Below are positions 54,679 to 62,462 of a stretch of 64,000 bases of DNA, in pieces (the stretch's first letter is position 1; each line of letters starts with the position of its first letter). The DNA is from Hyphomicrobium sp. NDB2Meth4 (GTDB lineage: Bacteria > Pseudomonadota > Alphaproteobacteria > Rhizobiales > Hyphomicrobiaceae): contig NZ_FPEJ01000013.1 of NCBI RefSeq assembly GCF_900117445.1, forward strand, positions 372,001 through 436,000, given 5' to 3'. The translations under genes were made by a program, and so were the position numbers. The notes under the pieces are model-generated. The model had not been told where the DNA came from. It saw nothing but the letters and a program-made list of their open reading frames with translations, and did not search any database.

Positions 54679-54918
54679 AAGCCTAATATGGGGATCGATT
54701 GCCCGTATGACAGCGGAGCCTACCCCCTGGATCAGCGTTAATTGCGACGCCGCAACGGCGCGGGGGCTACGCGCGTTATCCCCAATTCCCAACTCGGTTT
54801 GGCGCCCCGCCGGACTTGTGCTTAATGAGACTGACAGGACAGGCGGCAACTTAGAAAACCGCCATAAACAACGGATATCCCCGCCCTAATCCGGCGTGGG
54901 ATTGTCGGGGAATGCGTC

Positions 54919-56511
54919 ATGACGGGTGTGCGTATCCTCTTCGTGCTGGCGATGTTCGGCGCGCAGGGGGCCATTGCGGCCGATACCGGGTCGCCGGGAA
55001 CTTCGCCGGAATTGCGACAGCGCGCTGAAGACTTGGCCGGTGCCGCCTCTCAGCGCTTCACCGACATTCTCGATGTTGAGCACACGGCGCCTCCGCCCCA
55101 CGACGCAATGACGGCGCACAACGCGCAGCCTGCCACCGGCAGCATGGCGCCCGTCTGGGATTGGCTGACACGATCGGCACAATCCTATGACGAGATCGTC
55201 ATCGCCCAGCTCAAAGCCAAGGACGACTGGACGACGATCGTCGAGCGCGATGGGTCGTCGTCTTCCCCAGCACCACAGACAACGCCGCAGGTCGTGCCGG
55301 AGTTGCGCGGCTGGAACGGCCTGCTGGAGTTGGTGCGCTACTGGCTCGCCCGCGCCAACAGCACGTATCGCACCGAGATCGTCACCCCGCTGCGCATGCC
55401 TTTCGGGACGCCGGCACCGAACGTGCCGTCTCCTATGACAGCCTCAACCTCTGGTGCGGGCGCTGCCCCGACGCAGCCGCCAGAAAAGCGGCAGGCAGAA
55501 GAAGCGATCAAGCGCGAGGCGGAAGCCGCCGACAAGCAACGCCGTGAAGCGGAAGCAGCCGATGCGGAGCGGCGCGCGGCTGAAGAAAAGCGCATCGCCG
55601 CCTCAGCCGAAGAGAAGCGCAAGGCTCAGGAAGAGGCGCGTGCCCGGCTGATCGCCGAGTCCGAAGCCAAACGCAAAGCCGCAGAGGCCGAAGCCGAAAA
55701 GGCGAGACTGGCCGCCGCAGAGCAACGCGCGGCCGAGGCCAAGCGCGCGGCGGAGCAAGCCGAGGCAAAGCGCGTTGCCGACACAGAGGCGGAAGCAAAG
55801 CGCAAGGCAGAAGAGGACGCCAAACGCGCTGCCGCGGAAGCCGATGCTGCAGAGCGCCGTGCCGTAGCCGAGGCCGAAGCCCAGGCGAAGCGGCAAGCCG
55901 AGATCGACGCGGAGGCGACGCGGCGCATGCAGGCAGCCGCCGATGCGAAAGGTTCTTCACGGGCAGAGCAAGTCCCCGCTGCCAAGACTGGGACAGGACC
56001 GGTTACCGGCCCAGTGCCACCGTTCCCGCCCGCCGTCACGCAAGAAAGCTCTGACATTGCCATAGCGCCGGCGGTCCCGGAGAAAAAGCCGGGCGCCCCC
56101 GACAAGACCGCCAAAGTAGTGGCCAAATCGCGCGACGAGCTCACTGATGAAGCCGTCGAGCCGGTCGCCAATCCGTCGAAAAAGTCCAAGGTCACCGTGG
56201 CGAAGTCGTCACGGGCAGGCAAGCATGTCTATGCCAAGAAATCGAAGAGCCGCATCGCCTTCAAGAAAGCGCCGCGCAGGCACAGGAAGGCGCATTTCGG
56301 CAAGCGCAACTGGTCGCCAGGATCGATCGTCGTCGGGCGCCATTGCGCCTGCCGCTGCGGCCGTGTCCTGCTCAAGCCGCGCAAGCACCGCCATGCACAT
56401 CGCTTGATGCATGCACCCAAGCACCGTGTAACGAGGCGCCATCGCGCCGTGTCGCACGGGGCTCACCGGGCCCGGCTTACGCATCGCCACCGCCTTCACT
56501 ATATTGACTGA
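54919..56511 (+). CDS. TolA-like Ala/Glu/Arg-rich coiled-coil protein of unknown function (530 aa)
   Basis: A signal peptide (1-20, ending GAIA) precedes a folded-looking region (21-150) with Trp-containing segments, a Pro-rich linker, and a long charged helix (about 195-345) of repeats such as AEEKRIAASAEEKRKAQEEA, like the TolA stalk. A Pro-rich stretch and a Lys/Arg/His-rich tail (about 400-530) follow. The tail includes HCACRCG (Cys476, Cys478, Cys480). The design suits a periplasm-spanning or cell-wall/nucleic-acid-binding protein. No TolA C-terminal domain is visible and no tol genes are near. The function is unknown. Confidence 0.65.
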   Translation: MTGVRILFVLAMFGAQGAIAADTGSPGTSPELRQRAEDLAGAASQRFTDILDVEHTAPPPHDAMTAHNAQPATGSMAPVWDWLTRSAQSYDEIVIAQLKAKDDWTTIVERDGSSSSPAPQTTPQVVPELRGWNGLLELVRYWLARANSTYRTEIVTPLRMPFGTPAPNVPSPMTASTSGAGAAPTQPPEKRQAEEAIKREAEAADKQRREAEAADAERRAAEEKRIAASAEEKRKAQEEARARLIAESEAKRKAAEAEAEKARLAAAEQRAAEAKRAAEQAEAKRVADTEAEAKRKAEEDAKRAAAEADAAERRAVAEAEAQAKRQAEIDAEATRRMQAAADAKGSSRAEQVPAAKTGTGPVTGPVPPFPPAVTQESSDIAIAPAVPEKKPGAPDKTAKVVAKSRDELTDEAVEPVANPSKKSKVTVAKSSRAGKHVYAKKSKSRIAFKKAPRRHRKAHFGKRNWSPGSIVVGRHCACRCGRVLLKPRKHRHAHRLMHAPKHRVTRRHRAVSHGAHRARLTHRHRLHYID

Positions 56512-56602
56512 GGCGGACGGCCGGTGCTGATCCGTACTTCGGGCAAAACCCGCGGTGTGATTCCGCTGCCTTGTCCGGACAACCCTCAGCCAAGCAGGTC
56601 GC

Positions 56603-58546
56603 ATGTCGTTTCCCCCCGCAATCCCGGCTGCCCCGAGCGATGAACGCGAGGAGGCTTATCCGGTGGCGCGGCCGAGCCATTGGGAGGCGTTGCTCGGACT
56701 CCTGCCGCTTATCTGGCCCACCAATCGCCCCGATCTGCGCCAGCGCGTGGTGCTTGCCTTCGGCGTCTTGCTGATCGCCAAACTCATCACCGTGGCCGTA
56801 CCGATCTTCTACAAGGATGCCACCGACCTGCTGACGGCATCGGCCGGAAAGGGCACCGCGGACGCCGGCCGTGGTGTTCTGCTCGGGGTGGCCATGCTGA
56901 TCCTCGCCTATGGCGCCGGGCGCGTGTTGATGATGGCGCTCACGCAAATGCGCGACGTCATCTTCACCGAAGTCGGCCAGAACGCGGTGCGCCAGCTCAA
57001 CAACCGCACGTTCGAGCACTTGCATCGCCTGTCCCTGCGCTTCCATTTGGAGCGGCGAACCGGCGGCCTCTCTCGCGTGATCGAACGCGCAACGCGCGGC
57101 GTCGAGTTGATCATCCGTATGGGCATTCTCAATATCGTGCCCACGGCACTCGAGCTTCTGCTCGTATCCGGCATGCTGCTCTACTACTTCGACTGGCGCT
57201 ACGTGGCGATCATGTACGTCACGGTCGCCGCCTACATGTGGTTCACCTTCGCCGCGAGCGAGAGGCGCATCGCCATTCGCCGTGAGATGAACGACAGCGA
57301 TACCGAAGCCAATACCAAGGCGATCGACAGCCTGCTCAACTTCGAGACCGTCAAGTACTTCGGCAACGAAGATTTGGAGGCGCGAAGGTTCGACAGCTCA
57401 ACGGCGCGCTATGAACAGGCCGCGATCAAGACGTTTCGTTCGCTAGCAGTGCTCAACACCGGGCAGATGCTGATCTTCACCATCGGCATGACGGCGTGCA
57501 TGCTGCTCGCTGCGCGCGGTATCATTGCCGGCACGCACAGCGTTGGCGAATTCGTGATGGTCAACGCGCTGCTGATCCAGCTCTACATGCCGCTGAACTT
57601 CATGGGCATGGTGTACCGCGAAATCAAACAGGGGCTGGTTGACCTCGAAGCGATGTTTTCGCTGCTTGGCGAGCGTCCCGAAATCAAGGACCGCCCTGGC
57701 GCTAAGCCGATCAGCGTTCCCAACGGTGAAATTCGCTTCGACCACGTCAACTTCGCCTATGACGAAGGCGGCCGGCAGGTTCTGAATGACGTCACGTTCG
57801 AGGTGCCCGCGGGGAAGATGGTTGCCATCGTCGGCCCGTCTGGCGCTGGCAAGTCGACCATCGCGCGCATCCTCTTCCGCTTCTACGACATCTCCGGCGG
57901 CCGCGTGACAATCGACGGCCAGGACATCGGTGAGGTGACGCAAAAGAGCCTGCGCCACGCCATCGGCGTCGTCCCGCAAGACAGCGTCCTCTTCAACGAC
58001 ACCATTTTCTACAACATCAAGTACGGCCGCCCTGATGCCACCGACGAGGAGGTGTACGCCGCGGCCCGCCTCGCCCAGATCGACGCGTTCATCCGCTCGC
58101 TGCCGGACGGCTACAAAACAATGGTGGGTGAGCGCGGGTTGAAGCTATCGGGCGGCGAGAAGCAGCGCGTCGCCATCGCGCGCACGATCCTCAAGGGCCC
58201 GCCGATCCTCATTCTCGACGAGGCGACGAGCGCGCTCGACAGTCACACCGAACGCGAGATCCAGGACGCCCTCGATCAGGTGGCGAAGAATCGCACCTCG
58301 CTCGTCATTGCCCATCGCCTGTCGACGATCATTCACGCCGACAACATCCTCGTTCTCGAGAAGGGACGCGTAGTCGAGCAGGGAACGCACGAGCAGCTCA
58401 TCGCCAAGGGTGGGCTCTATGCAGGCCTGTGGACGCGTCAGCGTCAGGCCGAAAAGGCGCGCGAGAACCTGGCTCACGTCCTCGACGATGCCGAGCGTGC
58501 TGGTGCGCTCGACGCCGAGGACGTCAAGCTCATGAGTGCCGAATAA
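56603..58546 (+). CDS. Atm1-type ABC exporter, fused permease and ATPase (647 aa)
   Basis: A half-transporter: six membrane helices (about 45-345) and an ABC domain (about 375-615) with GPSGAGKSTIARILFRFYD, VPQDSVLFNDTIFYNIKYG, LSGGEKQRVAIARTIL and ILDEATSALDSHTE. The permease part with RTGGLSRVIERATRGVELI and YFGNEDLEARRFD matches Atm1/HMT1 exporters of glutathione conjugates and persulfides that serve iron-sulfur maturation and metal tolerance. The stop codon lies inside the T tract of a terminator for the opposite strand. Confidence 0.93.
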   Translation: MSFPPAIPAAPSDEREEAYPVARPSHWEALLGLLPLIWPTNRPDLRQRVVLAFGVLLIAKLITVAVPIFYKDATDLLTASAGKGTADAGRGVLLGVAMLILAYGAGRVLMMALTQMRDVIFTEVGQNAVRQLNNRTFEHLHRLSLRFHLERRTGGLSRVIERATRGVELIIRMGILNIVPTALELLLVSGMLLYYFDWRYVAIMYVTVAAYMWFTFAASERRIAIRREMNDSDTEANTKAIDSLLNFETVKYFGNEDLEARRFDSSTARYEQAAIKTFRSLAVLNTGQMLIFTIGMTACMLLAARGIIAGTHSVGEFVMVNALLIQLYMPLNFMGMVYREIKQGLVDLEAMFSLLGERPEIKDRPGAKPISVPNGEIRFDHVNFAYDEGGRQVLNDVTFEVPAGKMVAIVGPSGAGKSTIARILFRFYDISGGRVTIDGQDIGEVTQKSLRHAIGVVPQDSVLFNDTIFYNIKYGRPDATDEEVYAAARLAQIDAFIRSLPDGYKTMVGERGLKLSGGEKQRVAIARTILKGPPILILDEATSALDSHTEREIQDALDQVAKNRTSLVIAHRLSTIIHADNILVLEKGRVVEQGTHEQLIAKGGLYAGLWTRQRQAEKARENLAHVLDDAERAGALDAEDVKLMSAE

Positions 58547-58578
58547 AAAAAAGCCGGCCGCCTGGCGGGGCGACCGGC
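58545..58578 (-). terminator. Intrinsic terminator of the pseudoazurin gene
   Basis: On the minus strand GCCGGTCGCC (58578-58569) pairs with GGCGGCCGGC (58562-58553), nine of ten positions, and is followed by eight T (58552-58545). It lies 61 bases beyond the pseudoazurin stop. The T tract overlaps the last codon and stop of the convergent ABC exporter gene. Confidence 0.85.
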
Positions 58579-58638
58579 ACGGGACGAACGACGATGCGGG
58601 ATGCCATCGGGAGGATCGTCGTCAGTTCCGATTGAAAC

Positions 58639-59082
58639 TCATTGGGTCACGTTCTTCAGCAGTTCGTCCCATCTCTTCTTCGCGCCGCCCGGCGCCTTGA
58701 AGGCATCGAGCTGCGCCTTGTTCGTCGGTTCGCCCGCCACGATCAGCGCCACCATGCCCATGGTGAAATGCGGCAGGCATTTGATTCCGTAGTAGCCCGG
58801 CTTTTCAACCACGAATTCAGCGTCCTGGTTCATCTCGCCCTTGAGCAGCTCGACGCCCTCGGGCCAGACGTCTTTGATCGCCTCGGCGTTGTGGTTCTTG
58901 TCGACGAGCGTGAACTTCACCGTGTCTCCCGGTTCGACTTTCAGAAAATCGGGCTCGAACACCATGAACTTGCCCTTGCCATTGGTGTTCTTGATCTTGA
59001 TCTCGTGCTCGGCCGCCGATGACGCAGTGCCTGCAAATGCCAGTACCAGCGCCGCCATTGCGACCAGTCCAGTGACCCTCAT
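58639..59082 (-). CDS. Pseudoazurin, type I copper protein (147 aa)
   Basis: A signal peptide (about 1-24) precedes a cupredoxin domain with all copper ligands: His64 (KNHNAE), Cys102 and His105 (YGIKCLPHF), Met110, at the spacing known for pseudoazurin (Cys+3 His, Cys+8 Met). It carries electrons in the periplasm, typically to nitrite or nitrous-oxide reductase, and in sulfur oxidisers also from the Sox system. GGAGG lies 5 bases before the ATG. A perfect operator-like palindrome overlaps the expected promoter. Confidence 0.95.
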   Translation of the reverse strand: MRVTGLVAMAALVLAFAGTASSAAEHEIKIKNTNGKGKFMVFEPDFLKVEPGDTVKFTLVDKNHNAEAIKDVWPEGVELLKGEMNQDAEFVVEKPGYYGIKCLPHFTMGMVALIVAGEPTNKAQLDAFKAPGGAKKRWDELLKNVTQ

Positions 59083-59097
59083 TACGTCCTCCGCTTA

Positions 59098-59120
59098 TTC
59101 TATACACAAGAAGTATAGAA
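59098..59120. promoter_or_regulatory. Operator-like palindrome upstream of pseudoazurin
   Basis: TTCTATAC (59098-59105) and GTATAGAA (59113-59120) are exact reverse complements with a 7-base gap. The site lies 16-38 bases upstream of the pseudoazurin start codon, a position typical of a repressor site over the promoter or first transcribed bases. It does not match the FNR/NnrR pattern TTG-N8-CAA. I cannot name the regulator. Confidence 0.6.
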
Positions 59121-59258
59121 ATGTCACGCGCTTCGTCAACGAGTTCTCGTTGCCATCTGCGGCAAACAGGGCTCCTTCAGCTTCGTTAGTGCGACGGCAG
59201 TCTCTACCGGCTAGCCTGGACTGTGCGGCGCGATGGACATGCCGTTGGGAACGGCGCG

Positions 59259-60008
59259 ATGTGGAAGCAACTCAGGCTCGAACTGGAGATCGCCGCGCGC
59301 GAGATCGGCAGTCTCGTTAACGAGGCGGCGCTGCATCTCGGCAGGGCTGTCCTGCTTTTGTGGGAGTTCGTCCGCCCGGCCGTCGTCTTCGCCCTCAACA
59401 TCCTCCTCGCGCTCATTCTCTTGTTCGAGGAGTGGGGGTGGGAGCCGCTCTCGAACCTGCTTGCCCGCCTCGCGCGCTATCCCCTCTGGGCCAAGCTCGA
59501 GCAGCTTATCGCCGGCCTGCCGCCGTATGGAGCGCTGCTGGCTCTCGCTATCCCGAGCGCCGTGCTCATTCCGGCCAAACTGCTAGGTGTCTATTTTCTC
59601 ACGACTGGCCATCTGATCAGCGCCGCTGTCGTCATCTTCCTAGCCAAGATCGCATCGACCGCACTCATCGCGCGCATCTTCTTGCTGACGAAGCCGGCGT
59701 TGATGCAGATCGGTTGGTTCGCCCGCGCCTATGGCATCTTCGTGCCGTGGCAGGAGGCGCTTTTTGCCCGCGTCCGTGCATCGTGGGCGTGGCGCTACGG
59801 CCGCGTCGTCAAATGGCGCGCCAAACATGCCATGCATGATGCTTGGCTTAAGCTCCGCCCGAGTCTGGATGAGCTTTGGTTCCGCATGCGGCCGACGGTC
59901 GACCGCCTCACGTTGCGGCTGCGCGATTTCGGCAACAACGTCATGCAGCGGATTTCTGCTCTGCGCCGGCCCGAAAGGCACGACCTGCCGCCGCCCGATC
60001 TTCGCTAG
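59259..60008 (+). CDS. Membrane protein of unknown function (249 aa)
   Basis: Starts MWKQLRLELEIAAREIGSLV and has hydrophobic segments near 38-60, 90-115 and 120-145, followed by a long basic amphipathic C-terminal part (FARVRASWAWRYGRVVKWRA onward). I recognise no family. The ATG at 59259 is preferred to the GTG at 59223. Its end overlaps the convergent soxZ by 4 bases. Confidence 0.65.
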   Translation: MWKQLRLELEIAAREIGSLVNEAALHLGRAVLLLWEFVRPAVVFALNILLALILLFEEWGWEPLSNLLARLARYPLWAKLEQLIAGLPPYGALLALAIPSAVLIPAKLLGVYFLTTGHLISAAVVIFLAKIASTALIARIFLLTKPALMQIGWFARAYGIFVPWQEALFARVRASWAWRYGRVVKWRAKHAMHDAWLKLRPSLDELWFRMRPTVDRLTLRLRDFGNNVMQRISALRRPERHDLPPPDLR

Positions 60009-60331
60009 CTGACGTTGAGCGGCACCTTCTCGACCGTCGTCGTGCCGCCATCGTCGAGCCAGGTGAGCGTCAGAGTGCCCGGTCCCGGCACGCGCATGAA
60101 GAATGCGATGTATGGATTAGCCGCGATCCCCGAGCCGAGCGTCGCCGAGAAAACGTCTTCGCCTTCGAAGCTCGCCGTGAACGTGTGAATGATGTCGCGC
60201 GGGATGATGTTGCCAGCGGCATCCTTCCGGTTGCCGGTCTCCATGATGTGCGTCGCCAGCGTTTTGATCTCGATGATCTCACCGGCGTTGATCGTCTCGG
60301 GCACCTTGATGCGTGGCGGCTTCTTCATCAT
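60005..60331 (-). CDS. soxZ: Thiosulfate oxidation carrier complex protein SoxZ (108 aa)
   Basis: PRIKVPETINAGEIIEIKTL, the HIMETG segment, then YIAFFMRVPGPGTLTLTWLDDGG match SoxZ throughout, and the length is typical. SoxZ pairs with SoxY in the periplasm, which carries the sulfur substrate; SoxZ travels out with SoxY and has no signal of its own. It lies 12 bases downstream of soxY. Confidence 0.93.
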   Translation of the reverse strand: MMKKPPRIKVPETINAGEIIEIKTLATHIMETGNRKDAAGNIIPRDIIHTFTASFEGEDVFSATLGSGIAANPYIAFFMRVPGPGTLTLTWLDDGGTTTVEKVPLNVS

Positions 60332-60343
60332 CGCGCGGCCCTC

Positions 60344-60811
60344 CTAGATTCCACAGCCGCCGACTTTGACGTCGACCTTTCGACGCGCAACGAGAATGCG
60401 CCCGCCTGACAGTTCAGCCACGGCGACGACGTCTTGCGTCTTTGCCAGCCGCATCCGGCTCGTCACCTGAGCCTTCCCCGATAAGAGCGTAAAGCGGAAC
60501 GTCGCAACCTCCGCGCGCGGGTTCGCAGTTGAGAGTAGATGTACCGCTGTGACGTGATCGTCCGCCGTCATCGGGCTCTCCACCGCGAGCGCCACCGGCA
60601 CATAATCGCCGTTCTCAACGCTATCGGGCAGGTCGAGCGTCAATCCGGCCTCCTGAGGCACCCCCTTGCCGATCAGTGTGTTGAAAGCGGCATTGAACTC
60701 GGCGGACGGCGTCGCCGCCGGCTCCGCCCGCGCACCGTCGATGCTGCACAGCAGCGCAATGAGAGCGACAGCGGCGCTGCCTTCGAGCAGAAATGTGCGA
60801 CGGTCCAGCAC
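60344..60811 (-). CDS. soxY: Thiosulfate oxidation carrier protein SoxY (155 aa)
   Basis: A Tat-like signal (LDRRTFLLEG plus a hydrophobic stretch to GARAEP) is followed by the SoxY domain, with AEFNAAFNTLIGKG near its start. The C-terminus ends VGGCGI; Cys153 is the flexible-arm cysteine that carries the sulfur intermediate, with GGCGI close to the usual GGCGG. soxZ follows; no soxX, soxA or soxB is within the window. Divergent from the sulfide dehydrogenase gene with 119 bases between the starts. Confidence 0.92.
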   Translation of the reverse strand: MLDRRTFLLEGSAAVALIALLCSIDGARAEPAATPSAEFNAAFNTLIGKGVPQEAGLTLDLPDSVENGDYVPVALAVESPMTADDHVTAVHLLSTANPRAEVATFRFTLLSGKAQVTSRMRLAKTQDVVAVAELSGGRILVARRKVDVKVGGCGI

Positions 60812-60930
60812 TTGGCGCCTCTCTCAGGGTCTCATCAGCGCGTCGAAGCTCAACAAAGGTTATGTTGCCGGGCGCGCCGCGCGAGGGCTACGATACCGGC
60901 AACGACGGGCCGGCAACAAGGCACCAAGCA

Positions 60931-62250
60931 ATGATCGATCGCAGGGAATTCGGACGGCTCCTGGGGGGAGCGGCACTGACGGCAGCTGGCGCATCCTGGA
61001 TCGGCGCGCCGGCTCTGGCCAAAGGCGCGGCCAGGATCGTCATCGTCGGCGGCGGGGCAGGGGGCGGCACCGTCGCCCGCATCCTCAAGACGGAAGCGCC
61101 AAACCTTCACGTCACCATCGTCGAAAAGCGCGACATCTACACCTCATGCTTCAACTCGAACCACTTCTTCGGCGGCTTTCGCACCTTCGCCTCGCTGCAG
61201 CACAGCTATGACGGCTTACGCAAGCTCGGCATCGAGGTGCTGAACGAAACGGCGACCGACGTCGACCCCGCCAAGAAGACCGTCAAGCTCTCCGCCGGCG
61301 AGAGGCTTCCCTACGATCAGCTCGTTCTGTCACCCGGCATCGATTTCAATTACGGCGCCATCGAAGGCTATTCCGCAACGGCCGCCGAGATCATGCCGCA
61401 CGCATGGAAAGCCGGGCCGCAGACGCTGTTGCTGATGAAGCAGCTCGAGTCCATGGACGACGGCGGCGTCGTCATCATGACGGTGCCGGACAACCCCTAT
61501 CGCTGCCCGCCCGGACCTTATGAGCGCGCATGCATGATCGCGCATTACCTAAAAACGCATAAGCCGAAGTCGAAGCTGGTCATCTTCGATGCCAAGCGCA
61601 TGTTCTCAAAGCAGGCCGCGTTCGAGGAAGCTTTCGACAAATATTATTCCGGCATCATCGACCTCAATCTCACCAACGAGATCGACGATTTCCGCGTCGT
61701 CCGTGTCGACCCCAAGGCTCTCGAAGTCGAGACGGCGTCGGGCACGAAACTCAAGGGCGCGGTCGTGAATGTCATCCCCCCGCAGACGGCTGGCGACATC
61801 GCCATCGCCGCTGGATGCGCCGGTGCCAATGGCTGGTGCCCGATCAAACCGGCGAACTTTGCTTCGGCACTGGTCGACGGCATCCACGTCATTGGCGATG
61901 CAGCGATCGCCAACGACATGCCGAAGTCGGCATATTCGGCCAATAGCCAGGGCAGGGTCGTTGCGGCCGATATTCTGGCAGCGCTTGCCGGAGCCGAGCC
62001 GGTTGCAGCGCGCTACCGCAATACGTGCTGGTCTCTTCTCGCCGCGGACGACAGCATAAAGATCGGCGCCGACTACACGCCGGGCGAGAAAGACGGCAAG
62101 CCGCTGCTCGTCCCGCACGGGCCTTTTGTTTCTCAGGCGCACGAAACAGCCGCGATGCGCCGCAAGAACTACGAAGAGGGCCTGGCGTGGTACCACGCCA
62201 TCATCGCCGATGCTTTCAACGATAATACCGCTTTGATGCATAAGGGCTGA
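60931..62250 (+). CDS. Flavocytochrome c sulfide dehydrogenase flavoprotein (SoxF/FccB-like, 439 aa)
   Basis: A Tat signal (IDRREFGRLLGG to PALAKG) and FAD motif IVIVGGGAGGGTVARIL are followed by YTSCFNSN, where Cys73 corresponds to the cysteine that binds FAD covalently in FCSD. The redox pair is Cys192 (YRCPPGPYER) with Cys303 or Cys296 (GCAGANGWCP). The C-terminal DNTALMHKG part is the FCSD-binding domain. It oxidises sulfide, or serves as SoxF. The cytochrome subunit (FccA/SoxE) is not in the window; pseudoazurin nearby might accept electrons instead, which is speculative. Confidence 0.92.
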   Translation: MIDRREFGRLLGGAALTAAGASWIGAPALAKGAARIVIVGGGAGGGTVARILKTEAPNLHVTIVEKRDIYTSCFNSNHFFGGFRTFASLQHSYDGLRKLGIEVLNETATDVDPAKKTVKLSAGERLPYDQLVLSPGIDFNYGAIEGYSATAAEIMPHAWKAGPQTLLLMKQLESMDDGGVVIMTVPDNPYRCPPGPYERACMIAHYLKTHKPKSKLVIFDAKRMFSKQAAFEEAFDKYYSGIIDLNLTNEIDDFRVVRVDPKALEVETASGTKLKGAVVNVIPPQTAGDIAIAAGCAGANGWCPIKPANFASALVDGIHVIGDAAIANDMPKSAYSANSQGRVVAADILAALAGAEPVAARYRNTCWSLLAADDSIKIGADYTPGEKDGKPLLVPHGPFVSQAHETAAMRRKNYEEGLAWYHAIIADAFNDNTALMHKG

Positions 62251-62462
62251 TCTGCAGCCAGCGGCTGACACTTAAGTCTCACACGCAACATAAACGCGCT
62301 ATAATCCGCCGCTGCGATCACCGAGCGGCCGGTTTGCGGTCGCGTCGACAAATTGGCACATACTGCAAGCAGGCATTGAGCTTAACGCCAATGCAACGTG
62401 CCGAGCGTTAGGTTGCCGTCTGAAGCGGGCCTGCCCAAGTTACGAACCGCGGAGACAAAAAC

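Noticed and set aside
54680-54900. Possible 6S RNA gene on the minus strand
   Set aside because: Length and a long hairpin are suggestive, but I could not identify the central-bubble sequence pattern. Kept only as an unnamed small RNA or attenuator possibility.
62353-62367. Sigma-54-like TTGGCAC...TGCA upstream of fadE
   Set aside because: The distance between GG and GC is 8 bases; sigma-54 promoters need 10.
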